Assembly (NCBI GenBank): GCA_026415395.1
Contig: JAOAHD010000018.1
Span: 1-62,535 of the forward strand
Length of the DNA stretch: 62,535 bases
DNA from: Candidatus Binatia bacterium
GTDB taxonomy: Bacteria; Desulfobacterota; Binatia; HRBIN30
Direction: 5' to 3'
The translations under genes were made by a program, and so were the position numbers. Below, in pieces: positions 1 to 8,840 of this stretch. Each line of letters opens with the position of its first letter. The stretch's first letter is position 1. Under the pieces are notes generated by a model. That model was not told the DNA's origin and searched no databases. It was given only the letters and a program-made list of their open reading frames with translations.

Positions 1-1
1 G

Positions 2-1279
2 ATTACGAACCGTGCCGTCAGTTTTCCCCTGTTCGCCTCGTCTGTGCGTTCGGGCGACACGACGGGATCGATCGTACTCTTACGGCGCGATGAAGTGTCA
101 GCACTCCCTCCCATCCGTACCGTTCTACGTTTTGGCAAGAAGCTTGAGGCCCGTGAGATCCCGGTCCACCTAGCCGTGCGCCTCACCGAGGTTGGCACTC
201 TGGAGCTTTGGTGTATCTCCCGCACGACGCCCCATCGCTGGCGCTTACAATTTGATTTGCGGAATACCAACTTGCCGCAAACGCAGTCCACAGCTGAGGC
301 AAGCGAACTCAACATCGGCGCGGAACAAGCAACCCAAGCACTTGCGTTGTTGGAAGCAACCTTCCCGCTGTCCGGACCCAGCTGCGCCGATCCGGTGCGG
401 GTCGTGCGCCAACTCGAAGAACTCCTCGGTGCAGGAAAGGACGTTTGGCCGCTTTCTTTCCTGCGGCAGGCGTGGGATGTGCTGTGGGAAGGACGGGAAG
501 CAAGGAAAATGTCGCCCGAGCACGAAGCGCGCTGGTATAACCTGGCGGGTTTTTTTCTCCGTCCCGGTTTCGGGGCCCCAGGCGATCCCGTGCGTGTGGA
601 CCGTTTGTGGCGCTTGCGCTCCGAAGGCATCCGTTTTGCCAAGTCTATTCAGGTGCGCGCCGAATGGTGGAATTTGTGGAAACGTGTAGCTGGCGGTTTG
701 CAGCGCACCCAGCAACAGCAACTCTTCAATGACGTTTCGCCTTATCTGCTGTCGCGCTTGCAAAAGAAACGCGAAAAGCTGCCTAAGGTTGGTCCTCAGG
801 AGGTGCGGGAGTACTGGCAACTTGTGGCAAGCTGTGAGCTGCTCACTGCCGAGCAAAAAGAGGAACTCGGAGACGCTCTGCTCGCACACGTCGTGCGGGG
901 AAAGGCAACCGCAGTAGAAATCTGGGCGTTAGGCCGCCTGGGGGCTCGGGCTCCCATGTACGGCCCGCTGAACTGTGTAGTTCGCGCAGCAAAAGCTGCT
1001 GTGTGGGCAGGAAGCCTTGCAAGTGCGCGCTGCGAGCGCGGGGACGCCGTTGCCTTTGCGTTGGTGCAACTCGCCCGCTGTGTCGGCGATAGGGAAAGAG
1101 ATTTGCCCCACGATTTGCGCGAACGCTTGGCGAGCTGGCTCGAGAGCCACGGAAGCAACCGAGGCGTCGTGCGGCTCCTCCGCGAGGCTGTGCCTATCGA
1201 AACTTCCGAACGTGCCCGCATCCTCGACGAGTCGCTCCCGGTCGGTTTAGTGTGGTCCGCAGACACCGCCGCCTCCTGA
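2..1279 (+). CDS. Hsp70/DnaK-related protein, C-terminal part (DUF3731-like), 5' truncated by window
   Basis: The reading frame is open from base 2, so the gene starts before the window; the GTG at 44 is only an internal codon. What remains is about 425 codons. The first ~75 residues look like the end of an Hsp70 substrate-binding beta-domain (VHLAVRLTEVGTLELWC, then WRLQFDLRN). The rest matches my memory of the long helical C-terminal extension (DUF3731) of DnaK-like proteins that are not part of the DnaK-DnaJ-GrpE operon, with W/R/P-rich signatures such as EARWYNLAGFFLRPGFG and RAEWWNLWKRVAGGLQ. The ATPase domain lies upstream and cannot be checked. Its client is unknown. A convergent secreted-protein gene begins 70 bases beyond the stop. 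Confidence 0.8.
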   Translation: MTNRAVSFPLFASSVRSGDTTGSIVLLRRDEVSALPPIRTVLRFGKKLEAREIPVHLAVRLTEVGTLELWCISRTTPHRWRLQFDLRNTNLPQTQSTAEASELNIGAEQATQALALLEATFPLSGPSCADPVRVVRQLEELLGAGKDVWPLSFLRQAWDVLWEGREARKMSPEHEARWYNLAGFFLRPGFGAPGDPVRVDRLWRLRSEGIRFAKSIQVRAEWWNLWKRVAGGLQRTQQQQLFNDVSPYLLSRLQKKREKLPKVGPQEVREYWQLVASCELLTAEQKEELGDALLAHVVRGKATAVEIWALGRLGARAPMYGPLNCVVRAAKAAVWAGSLASARCERGDAVAFALVQLARCVGDRERDLPHDLRERLASWLESHGSNRGVVRLLREAVPIETSERARILDESLPVGLVWSADTAAS

Positions 1280-1349
1280 CACTCGAATTCTAAACCGCCT
1301 CCCCACATCCCCAGGCCCGGGCCGGGAATCCCGAACCCCGCCTAGCCCC

Positions 1350-3158
1350 TCACGGCTTGCGCACCTTTGGCTCCTCAGCCGCCTTGATACCCTGCGAAGT
1401 TGGTACAGTGCGATTGAGGAGAACCGTAAGGCGCGGCGAGATTTGGGCGGTCATGACGATATCGAGGAGCCCATCGCCATCGACGTCAGCCAGGGCAAGC
1501 GCCAGGATGGGAAAGCCAGTTCCGTACGCCCATTGCGCCACGCAGAAGTCCCCTCTGCCATCGCCGATGAACACAGCCGCGCCGCCATAAGCGGATGTCA
1601 CTACGTCGAGGAACCCGTCGCCGTTGAGGTCGCCCACGGCAGCCTCGGCAGGTTTGCTGTCGGGCGGCGGTGGGGTGCCGTACGGTGTTGGAGTATAGCG
1701 GAGCGTTGGCGTGCGTGTCGGCGAGTTGGTGGTAGTGGGCGTGGGGCTGACATAGTTCGGCGGCGTGGGTGTGGGCGTGCGTGTCGGTGTGCCCGGCGGG
1801 TCGATAGGCTCCCAAACGGAAAGGAGCCTCCGCGGGGCGAAATGACCCCCTTGATTCAGCAGCAGGGCCATATCCTCGCCGAGCCTGTTCGTCACCACCA
1901 CATCCACACGGCCATCATGATTGAGATCCCCTGTGGCCATTCCCCCAGGGGCAAACCCAAATATGCGCAGCCACTGGAAGGACTCAGCGGGCGAAGGGGT
2001 TTCGGGAAGCAAGCGCCCACACTCCCGCCCGTACGCAAGCCCAAGCAATGTGGGTCCATAGGCACGTGACGCCCCTAGTCTAAAACACCAACAGCAAGCC
2101 TCGTCTCCTTGTGGCGTCGAGGAGCTAAGAAGCAGAAGATCAGCAAACCCCTCGCCACTCAAATCCGCCACGGCAAAGCCCGGCATCATCGACTGCGTCG
2201 GTGGCGTGACAAGACCAGGTCCACGCACGAACGTACCAGGACCTGTCGACAACAGCGTGGAGATGAACTCCGGCTGTGGCTCGCTAGTACAATTCTTCGT
2301 AACCACATCCGGCCAACCGTCGCAGTTTACATCCACCAGCGCCACCTCGACCGGCACTGCGCCAAGGGGGATACGCTCGATGCGACGCGGCGCCATACCC
2401 TCGCCCCCAAACAGCAGAACAAGCGTATGTCCGGCAAGAGCTATAAGGTCGACCCGGCCGTCGCGGTCCAGGTCACCCGCCGCAATGGGAACGCCACCTT
2501 CCCCCAACGTGACCGCCTCCTCAAATGTGCCATCGCCCCGACTCAAGCGCACCCCCACTCCGTCTCCAATCCAGTCCGCACGCCCATCGTGGTTCCAGTC
2601 CGCCACGATCAGCGGCCACCAAAGCCCAAAACACCCAGGCCGCGTGCAATCCGTGTCCACAGCCTTGAACTTGAGCGGCTTTGGCGCCGGGGTTCCAGCA
2701 GCCTCGGCCGTGCGCACCGCCGCGCAAAATGGCGCTACAGGCGCCGTCGGCGTCGAAGTGGGCGTGGGAGTGCGCGGACACCCCTCCAACACACGGCGCA
2801 CCGCAGCCACCACTTCGTTCACCGTCACCGCGCCGTCGCCATTTTCGTCAAAGCACGGCAACACCTCCTCCTCGCCCAGCACCATGCGCACGCCGCGCAC
2901 AAGCTCCTCCACGCTCACCACCCCATCTTCATTACAGTCACCCTGACACCACACCGCTGCGCCGACTGCAGCCGCGAGCACCTCCACCCATGCCACCACC
3001 GCAACACACCAACCGCACCCCCGCCGCACGACGGCCCCCAAACGATGCGCAGAGCCTTCCCGCCCCCGGCAAGCTACAGGCCCCCAGGCGTGCATCTCGC
3101 CGGGATCGGACAACTCTCCACTAGGCGGCATTCGCGCACAACGCACCGCGCCTTTCAT
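1350..3158 (-). CDS. Secreted FG-GAP/VCBS beta-propeller protein with N-terminal dockerin-like EF-hand pair
   Basis: Up to 602 residues. The extreme N-terminus is not convincing; a GTG start near residue 43 (VVRRGCGWCVAVVAWVEVL) would give a normal signal peptide ending before CQGDC. A dockerin-like pair follows, with loops DCNEDGVVSVEE and DENGDGAVTVNE. A short TPT linker then leads to about seven FG-GAP repeats with Ca-binding loops such as DWNHDGRADW, DLDRDGRVDL, DVNCDGWPDV, DLNHDGRVDV, DLNGDGFLDV and DVDGDGLLDI. A second, ~50-residue Thr/Pro linker sits between the fifth and sixth repeats. Likely an extracellular, calcium-stabilised beta-propeller; ligand unknown. The antisense strand also has long open frames, which I treat as shadows. 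Confidence 0.85.
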   Translation of the reverse strand: MKGAVRCARMPPSGELSDPGEMHAWGPVACRGREGSAHRLGAVVRRGCGWCVAVVAWVEVLAAAVGAAVWCQGDCNEDGVVSVEELVRGVRMVLGEEEVLPCFDENGDGAVTVNEVVAAVRRVLEGCPRTPTPTSTPTAPVAPFCAAVRTAEAAGTPAPKPLKFKAVDTDCTRPGCFGLWWPLIVADWNHDGRADWIGDGVGVRLSRGDGTFEEAVTLGEGGVPIAAGDLDRDGRVDLIALAGHTLVLLFGGEGMAPRRIERIPLGAVPVEVALVDVNCDGWPDVVTKNCTSEPQPEFISTLLSTGPGTFVRGPGLVTPPTQSMMPGFAVADLSGEGFADLLLLSSSTPQGDEACCWCFRLGASRAYGPTLLGLAYGRECGRLLPETPSPAESFQWLRIFGFAPGGMATGDLNHDGRVDVVVTNRLGEDMALLLNQGGHFAPRRLLSVWEPIDPPGTPTRTPTPTPPNYVSPTPTTTNSPTRTPTLRYTPTPYGTPPPPDSKPAEAAVGDLNGDGFLDVVTSAYGGAAVFIGDGRGDFCVAQWAYGTGFPILALALADVDGDGLLDIVMTAQISPRLTVLLNRTVPTSQGIKAAEEPKVRKP

Positions 3159-3182
3159 TGTGCCGCAGCTCTCCCCTTTTCG

Positions 3183-3281
3183 CTAGCCACGTTCTTCCTC
3201 CTCCAGTGCGGCAATGGCCTCCTCCAAACGCCAAACCAGCAAATAGCGCTTGTGGCCCTCGGCGTCGTCAAACGCACTCAC
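3183..3281 (-). CDS. Possible small protein of 32 residues
   Basis: A GTG-started frame encodes an acidic, helical-looking peptide: VSAFDDAEGHKRYLLVWR followed by an EEAIAALEEEERG tail, with GGAAGGA about 8 bases upstream of the GTG. The composition (no stops, amphipathic, acidic tail) looks more like a protein than the surrounding decayed DNA. It could also be the last piece of a broken gene, since the frame is open upstream for at least 11 codons. No family recognised. Confidence 0.25.
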   Translation of the reverse strand: MSAFDDAEGHKRYLLVWRLEEAIAALEEEERG

Positions 3282-3699
3282 CTGGGGGATCCTTCCCGCG
3301 TGAGTAGGGAGCCTTAAAACAGTTCGCGCAAAGCGCGACCGTCAGTGCGCAAGTCGAACTAGGATGCTCATGGTGACACTTGCGGCCGCGGTGGTTCGGA
3401 TCGGAAGAGATGAAGGGAACATGATCGCCGCTCGATTGAACTCCTACCTCGCTGCCCACCTGGGGCTGGTGCATTGGAACCTCGTACGCAGCCCCGCGCA
3501 TATTCCTTTCTAATACTCATGTCAAGTCTGGCTTATGCAATTCCCTTGCTGTGGTACCTCTTCGGACACGGACAGGTCATAGAAAGCATGAGAATCGTGC
3601 TGCTGGCGAAGCTCCCGCGAACTCCGTGGCGCATGTGATGGCGCCTGGTATTGGGCCACAGACCGCTTCGCACAGCGACCACGCAAATTTTCCCGTGTG
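3282..3699. other. Gene-poor stretch
   Basis: No convincing gene. A 49-codon plus-strand frame (3364-3513) has an AGGA motif before its second ATG but no recognisable family. The segment up to about 3700 on the minus strand would hold the 3' end of the broken acyltransferase gene, but I could not align it to the family. Confidence 0.4.
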
Positions 3700-4340
3700 C
3701 GTCTCTGCTAGTTGACCAGTTCCACGGGGGAAAGCACTTCCACCACGTGCTGATCACTCTCCCCTACTCCACGCAAAAAAACCGGCACAATCTGCGCGCC
3801 CGAATGCTTCGCCAGCCGCGCCGGTCCGGTAGTCGTACACGCGGGAAGACCGAAGAAGTCGACAAGTACGCCGAAGCTGTACCGTTGATTCTGGTCGGCG
3901 GGGATGGCGAGGATACCCCCGCGTCTCAGTACTTTGATGGCCTGCTTTGCTGCGGATTTCTTCTCGATCCAGCGCGTACCCCCGCGCGACCACCATTGCA
4001 GGAGCCAATGGTTGACCAAGCCGTTCCGCATAGGGCGATGAATCAGCGTGACGGGCACACCCATCAACCCATGCGCATAGGCGAGCAGCTCCCGATTCCC
4101 GAAATGCGCTGTAAGTACGATGAGTCCTTTCTTGGTCGCACCCGCGATTGCCTCACGCCATCGTTCGATATCTTCGACTGTACGTTACAACGTCTTTGAG
4201 CCTTGGCAGCTTTTCGGTCGAAACGGCCCCAGGCTCCCGAGCTGACCGACGCACGCTATGCTTGGCGATAGCCGCTTCGATCTTTTACCATTCGTTATTG
4301 ACGTTAACTGCTGTGGCCCTGGAGCGACCCTCCGTCGGGA
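3700..4340 (-). pseudogene. Broken HtrB/LpxL-type lipid A (lysophospholipid) acyltransferase gene
   Basis: Read on the minus strand, 4195-3708 gives a clear acyltransferase core: IERWREAIAGATKKGLIVLT, then AHFGNRELLAYAHGLMG (family motif HxGNWE with W changed to R), GVPVTLIHRPMRN, LRRGGILAIPADQN, VDFFGLPACTTTGPARLA. An in-frame TAA stands just upstream of the core. The preceding family segment (RRRVAPGPQQLTS..., ...IACVGQLGSLG) is found before the stop at 4185, and a third frame supplies the bridge (AVSTEKLPRLKDVVTYS), so at least one frameshift plus a stop are needed. The C-terminus after LVN is lost. Intact members are about 300 residues and add secondary acyl chains to lipid A at the inner membrane. 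Confidence 0.75.
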
Positions 4341-4559
4341 GAACGGGATGTCGTCTTTAGCTTCCTTGTCCCCACTTTGCCCGGGCGGAAGCCAGCTTGA
4401 GCGTAAATCCCCCGCCCTCCGTTTCCGCAAAGAGCAACAGCTCCACTCTGTTCACCTTCGCTGCGTAGTGGATGGTGCCTGCCCGTCAAATGCGGTCGAA
4501 GAAACGCGCAAGGCCAATCCGACCTCTCTCCTTACGCATCACTCACCTCACCGAATCCT
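4341..4559. other. Gene-poor stretch between two decayed genes
   Basis: No gene, hairpin or repeat recognised. It separates the remains of the acyltransferase from the remains of the probable oxidoreductase, both of which read on the minus strand. Confidence 0.4.
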
Positions 4560-4850
4560 TCGCTGCGGGGAGGGGGACGCCGCTCCCAGAGCCCGTCCAC
4601 GACCACCGGGCGCTCATCCCCCTTTGCTCCACGTGCACAACTGCCTCGGCCATCGAGTCGCGGGAGCCTCCTGATGGGCTCCGAAGGCCACGCAGGAGTG
4701 CACCCCTGCATTCGGCAAAAGGTGCAGTGGTCCAGGCACCACCACCGCTTCGATGGCTTCCAGGGAGAGGTAGCTTTCCACATCGCGGCGAAATTCGGCT
4801 CCGCAGTCTGCGGCGGTTTTCTCAGGCTCACGTGCGTAAACTTCTCGCAC
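4560..4850 (-). pseudogene. Probable broken Gfo/Idh/MocA-type oxidoreductase fragment
   Basis: On the minus strand a frame from 4850 reads VREVYAREPEKTAADCGAEF, then RRDVESYLSLEAIEAVVV and GPLHLL. This resembles the end of the Rossmann beta2 through the betaD strand of Gfo/Idh/MocA enzymes (typical: AVYDRDPEKAAA..FGA...SLEELLADPEIDAVVVATPNHLH). The next expected block (GKHVLVEKPI) is found only in another frame as ACTPAWPSEPIRR-like sequence, and a third frame carries a DSMAEAVVHVEQRG stretch. A stop (TGA) directly precedes the first frame and no GxGxxG start is visible. I infer a multiply frameshifted relic. The family match is from memory and the fragment is short. Confidence 0.4.
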
Positions 4851-5466
4851 TCAGCGCTCATCCACTGTGAGCTTCATCTCCGATCTATGCCCTGGGTAAG
4901 GTGCCAAAGCCGCGCCCACTCAGCTGGTATCAGACTTGTGTCGGTGCGCGATAGCTGCGGGAGTCTTAGTGTCGGCCGTTCGAATCGGCCAGGGCGCGTT
5001 ACCCAAGCCCTTCGATCGCTTCGCCCCCGGTTCCGCCTTCCTTGATGAAGCAGCGTCGCATCCTCTGTCAGCGTTCTGCCAGGCCCGGCCAAGAATAGCC
5101 CTCCGGCTCTTCCACTCGCGATCAACCTTGCGGTGGTGTGGAGTAGCTCAGGAGTTCGATACCCCGCGCACTAACGCAGTTGTGGCCCGGTATTGAGCCC
5201 GACGCGCCGGTTGGAAGCAGGATTTACGTTCTATCTCCTTTCAGTCTCGCTTCCCGCCTGCTTCTAAGACAGGCAGTATTCGTCGTCTAACTGCGGCGGG
5301 CACCACACTTGACCTTCTTTACCACACGGCCAAAGGTGCAGGTGGATCCCACGACGGAGCGCCTCTTGGCCTACACGTCTTACATGGCAGGAGTGGCATC
5401 AAGTAGCCTAAGTGGCGGTTTCAGACCAGCGCTATCTTGTTACCGTGAGTTGCGCGCGGTGTTAGC
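4851..5466. other. Non-coding, decayed stretch with tRNA-like debris
   Basis: No protein gene recognised. Around 4911-4998 a perfect 7-bp acceptor-like pair (CGCGCCC and GGGCGCG) flanks a T-arm-like GGCCGTTCGAATCGGCC and a D-loop-like TCAGCTGGTA, but no anticodon arm can be drawn. A second scrap at about 5136-5175 joins AGTAGCTCAG to GAGTTCGATACCCCGCG. I do not call either a functional tRNA. Nothing else is visible up to the convergent end of the acyl-CoA ligase gene. Confidence 0.4.
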
Positions 5467-7017
5467 TCAAATCTTTCGTTCGCGGCCCGCCCAATAAGGA
5501 TCGCGCAGCTTCCGCTTATACAGTTTTCCATTAGGATCACGTGGCATTTGGTCAATGAAGTCAATGCTCCGCGGGCACTTATAACCCGCCAAGCGCTCGC
5601 GACAAAAGGTCAGAATTTCTTGAGCAAGGGCTGGGCCCGCTTCTACACCTGGGGCTGGTTCGATCACGGCTTTGACCTCCTCGCCCCAGTCGTCATTTGG
5701 AATCCCGAACACGGCAGCGTCTGCAACCTTCGGGTGCGTTAGCAGGACCGATTCGATCTCAGCAGGATAAATGTTCGCCCCGCCCGAAATGATCATGTCG
5801 ATTTTTCGATCGCAAAGGAAGAGATAACCCTCTTCGTTAAGGTAGCCGACATCGCCAACTGTGAAGTAGCCATCGCGTCGGTTGGCTTCCGTCTTAGCCT
5901 TGTCTTTGTGGTACTCGAAGTCCGCTTGGCCAAGCTTCATGTAGACAGTCCCTGGAACGCCCGGTGGGCAATCATGTCCCTCGTCATCCAAAATGCGAAT
6001 TTCCGCCCCGGGCCATGCGCGACCAACTGTACCAGGGTAGCGCAGCCATTCCTCCGGAGTAACGATAGTTCCGCCTCCTTCGCTAGCCGCGTAGTACTCG
6101 TAAATCACGGGTCCCCACCATTCGAGCATGCGGCGTTTAATGTCGACCGGGCACGGGGCGGCAGCATGAATTACATGGCGCCAAGATGACACATCGTACT
6201 TCTTCTTCACCTCATCGGGGAGCGCCAGCAAGCGGTGGAACTGTGTCGGAACCATGTGCGTAGTGGTGGTGCGGTAACGTTGCACGATGTCCAGGCAACC
6301 TTCAGGCGTCCATTTGTCCATCAAGACAACCGCATGGCCAAAATGAAGCGAAGCGCCCGCAAACAGCAATACGGCGGTGTGATACAGTGGGGAGCCCGTG
6401 AGATGCACGTTGTCGTTTTCGGGCTGAATGCCGAACATGGCCAAAAACCATGCATACATGGAGAACACTGTATCTGGGTCGTAGGGCGAAAGTGGTCGGC
6501 GGACCCCTTTTGGTCGGCCGGTAGTGCCGCTGGTGTAATTCATCACCTGGCCGGCAGTTCGCATATCGGGAAGCGAGTCCGGCTGACCACTTTCTAACTC
6601 ATCGATCCCGCGAAATCCTGCTACGGCGCCTCGAGCAAAACATCGTCGCTTATCGATTCCGGCTTCGTCAGCTGCAACAACACAGGCGTTGGCAAACCGT
6701 TCGGAGGCTACGAAGACCTTGGCCTCAGAGTCCTGCAGGATGTAAGCGATTTCGGATCCGGTTAGGTGGTTGTTGATGGGAACTAAGTACCAGCCCGCTT
6801 GCCCGGCGGCCAGATAGAGCGCGACCATATCCGCACTGTTGGGCAAAACAACGGCCAGGCAGTCCCCTTTTTCCATCCCCTCTCGGCGAAGCCCGTGAAC
6901 CAAGCGATTGGCTCGCGCGAGGAGCTCTCCTGCAGTCCAGCGCCTCCCATCCGGCTCCACGAGAGCCAACTGATCGGGTCTCCGTTGAGCAAAACGCCAA
7001 AATCCGTAGTCCGACAT
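5467..7017 (-). CDS. AMP-forming acyl-CoA synthetase (FadD-like)
   Basis: 516 residues from the ATG at 7017, which has GGGAGG ten bases upstream; an in-frame start ten codons earlier lacks this. Activates a carboxylic acid to its CoA thioester with ATP. The P-loop YTSGTTGRPKG is at about 161-171, the A5-type motif YYAASEGGG near 320, GYFTVGDVGYLNEEGY and DRKIDMIISGGANIYPAEIE in the 390-430 region, and the C-terminal Lys motif NGKLYKRKL at the end, so all catalytic elements are present. It follows an acyl-CoA dehydrogenase gene by 30 bases on the same strand, which points to a two-step fatty-acyl (or similar acid) degradation operon. Exact chain length or substrate cannot be read from sequence. 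Confidence 0.9.
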   Translation of the reverse strand: MSDYGFWRFAQRRPDQLALVEPDGRRWTAGELLARANRLVHGLRREGMEKGDCLAVVLPNSADMVALYLAAGQAGWYLVPINNHLTGSEIAYILQDSEAKVFVASERFANACVVAADEAGIDKRRCFARGAVAGFRGIDELESGQPDSLPDMRTAGQVMNYTSGTTGRPKGVRRPLSPYDPDTVFSMYAWFLAMFGIQPENDNVHLTGSPLYHTAVLLFAGASLHFGHAVVLMDKWTPEGCLDIVQRYRTTTTHMVPTQFHRLLALPDEVKKKYDVSSWRHVIHAAAPCPVDIKRRMLEWWGPVIYEYYAASEGGGTIVTPEEWLRYPGTVGRAWPGAEIRILDDEGHDCPPGVPGTVYMKLGQADFEYHKDKAKTEANRRDGYFTVGDVGYLNEEGYLFLCDRKIDMIISGGANIYPAEIESVLLTHPKVADAAVFGIPNDDWGEEVKAVIEPAPGVEAGPALAQEILTFCRERLAGYKCPRSIDFIDQMPRDPNGKLYKRKLRDPYWAGRERKI

Positions 7018-7047
7018 ACTTTGTTCCTCCCGACAATATGACAGCAA

Positions 7048-8229
7048 TCACGGACGCGGCAGCCCGAGAAGACGCTGCGCAATGACGTTGCGCTGGATCT
7101 CCGAGGTACCGCCCATGATGCTTTCGCTCCGAGCATACAGGTATTCGCGCGCGGTACGTTGCCATTCTGTTTCCCAACTAGGAGCTGCGCCCAATCCAAG
7201 CGCTCCGAACACGGCGGTCGCGACCTCTTGTAAGCGCTGATCGGTTTCGCTGCCGAGAATCTTTTCTATGGAGCTTTCTGCCCCCGGAGCGCCGGTTCGT
7301 TTCAGCTTCGTGATGCTGCGGTAGCCCACCAGCTCTAAAAGTTTCACCTCGATCCACGCCTGGGCGAGGCGTTGTCGCGTCAACAGGTCCGCTGTCAGGC
7401 CACGCCGCTGGGCGACGCTTACAGCATGGTACAGGCTTCGTCGGATTTTCCGTTGGAACGTAAACGTCCACACAGGCCCCCGCTCATGGGCCAGGATCCC
7501 CATGGCAATCTCCCACCCCTTCCCGGGCTGGCCGACTAGGGAATCGGTGGGCACGCGCACGTCGGAGAAAAATACCTCGCAGAATTCCGCATCTCCGGTC
7601 ATTTGCCGCAAGGGCCGCACGGTGATTCCTGGCGAGTGCATATCCACCAGGAGCAAACTGAGGCCTCGATGACGCGGTTGGTCTAGCTCCGTCCGGCACA
7701 GCAGGAAGCACCAATCGGCCAGGTCAGCGTGACTCGTCCATACCTTCTGACCATTGACAATGAATTCACTGCCGTGCCGTTCGGCACGAGTGCGGAGAGA
7801 CGCGAGATCCGAACCCGCTCCCGGTTCCGAAAACCCTTGGCACCACAGCTCCTCGCCGGATAAAAGTGGCTTGATGAATCGCTTCTTTTGCTCCTCGGTG
7901 CCATGACGCAAAATCGCAGTACCGATGAGGTCCACAGCGCCGCTGCTCGCAATGGGTCGCGGTGCTCCAGCGCGATCTAGTTCTTCCTCGAATAGCCATC
8001 GCTCCACAACCGTCGCACCACGCCCCCCGAGCTCCTTGGGCCAACTGATCGCCGCCCATCCACCCTCATACAACTTGCGCTGCCACTCGCGCGCAATCTC
8101 GACCCACATCGGGTCGTCCGCTCGCGTCCACAAATGGCCGCGCCGCCACGACTGCGGAAGGTGGCGTTCCAGCCACTCCCGCGCCTCAGCGGCAAACGCG
8201 AGCTCTTCGGCTGAGAACGCAAAATCCAT
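7048..8229 (-). CDS. Acyl-CoA dehydrogenase
   Basis: 393 residues from the ATG at 8229 (a GTG two codons upstream is possible). FAD-dependent alpha,beta-oxidation of an acyl-CoA thioester. Visible signatures: CQGFSEPGAGSDLASLRT (substrate/FAD loop), GQKVWTSHADLADWCFLL, DVRVPTDSLVGQPGKGWEIA, and C-terminal SIMGGTSEIQRNVIAQRLLGLP, which binds the flavin diphosphate. Length is usual for the family. The upstream gap carries an AACGAACGTTTGTTTG palindrome at 8247-8262, 17 bases before the start codon, a position suited to repression. The acyl-CoA ligase gene lies directly downstream. Confidence 0.92.
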   Translation of the reverse strand: MDFAFSAEELAFAAEAREWLERHLPQSWRRGHLWTRADDPMWVEIAREWQRKLYEGGWAAISWPKELGGRGATVVERWLFEEELDRAGAPRPIASSGAVDLIGTAILRHGTEEQKKRFIKPLLSGEELWCQGFSEPGAGSDLASLRTRAERHGSEFIVNGQKVWTSHADLADWCFLLCRTELDQPRHRGLSLLLVDMHSPGITVRPLRQMTGDAEFCEVFFSDVRVPTDSLVGQPGKGWEIAMGILAHERGPVWTFTFQRKIRRSLYHAVSVAQRRGLTADLLTRQRLAQAWIEVKLLELVGYRSITKLKRTGAPGAESSIEKILGSETDQRLQEVATAVFGALGLGAAPSWETEWQRTAREYLYARSESIMGGTSEIQRNVIAQRLLGLPRP

Positions 8230-8246
8230 ACGCACGGTAGTTTCCC

Positions 8247-8262
8247 AACGAACGTTTGTTTG
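8247..8262. promoter_or_regulatory. Palindromic operator candidate upstream of acyl-CoA dehydrogenase
   Basis: AACGAACGTTTGTTTG. It fits AACnAACGTTnGTT, the same pattern as the site at 24022-24040 in front of a TetR gene, and shares the half-site AACKAACG with 23002-23020. Position just upstream of the start codon suggests repression. Binding protein inferred, not shown. Confidence 0.5.
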
Positions 8263-8372
8263 TCAATACTGTGGTACAAAGTTCCCAACCGGCATCCGCG
8301 GCTCTCGCACCAGCCTGATTTGGCTGGGTGCGACGGGGTCCCTACGTCTTCCCGAGCGCACACCCGCGCTCG

Positions 8373-8840
8373 CTATTGGTCTTCAATGCGTAACAGCGTG
8401 GCTTCGAACTCTTGCCGCGCCGCGTTCCACGCAAACGCCTTTGCGCCGGCAACTTTGCCCTCGCGCACCGATACAACGATCTGTGCGGCGCGCGCGTAGT
8501 TTGGATCGTCTAGCCACCCCGACGCGGCAGCTCGGTCTTCAGCCGAAAAGTATGCTTCGTGATCCGGATGAGAATGGTAAAACGCCACAAGCTCGAGCCG
8601 GCCCTGGTAAGCCTCCTCTAATAATGGGGCGACTTCCTCATAGCGCATACTATAGGCAGTGCGCGCGGTCCGGGGAAAGGTTTCCGGGTCGCGCGCGTGC
8701 AGTTCGTTTTGCACATTGGTGATGGGCACAACTTCCATCACGCCGCTGCGGGCAGTGACCACGCCACAGCATTCCTCGGGGTACGTTGCCTCCGCATGCT
8801 CCTTAATCCGTTCCCAAACCTCGTGCCTTAGGTGCACCAT
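8373..8840 (-). CDS. JAMM/MPN+ metallopeptidase-like protein (Mov34/PAD-1, M67 type)
   Basis: 155 residues from the ATG at 8840, preceded by GGTGGAGC. A longer in-frame reading exists but is antisense-free shadow of the neighbour. The complete zinc motif is visible: E22 in YPEECCGVV, then H89-S-H91-P with S99 and D102 (HSHPDHEAYFSAED), matching HxHx7Sx2D. Bacterial stand-alone JAMM proteins of this size cleave C-terminal adducts from ubiquitin-like sulfur carriers (Mec/CysO type) or act in related reactions. No sulfur-carrier gene is next to it here, so the substrate is unknown. The start overlaps the end of the ketopantoate-reductase-like gene by 38 bases, implying coupled translation. Confidence 0.88.
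   Translation of the reverse strand: MVHLRHEVWERIKEHAEATYPEECCGVVTARSGVMEVVPITNVQNELHARDPETFPRTARTAYSMRYEEVAPLLEEAYQGRLELVAFYHSHPDHEAYFSAEDRAAASGWLDDPNYARAAQIVVSVREGKVAGAKAFAWNAARQEFEATLLRIEDQ

Noticed and set aside
2109-3317. Long plus-strand open frame (402 codons)
   Set aside because: Antisense to the propeller gene; its protein is Arg/His-rich with no fold, and the minus-strand reading has clear FG-GAP repeats.
4911-4998. Functional tRNA
   Set aside because: No anticodon arm or position 8-9 linker; only acceptor and T-arm are tRNA-like.
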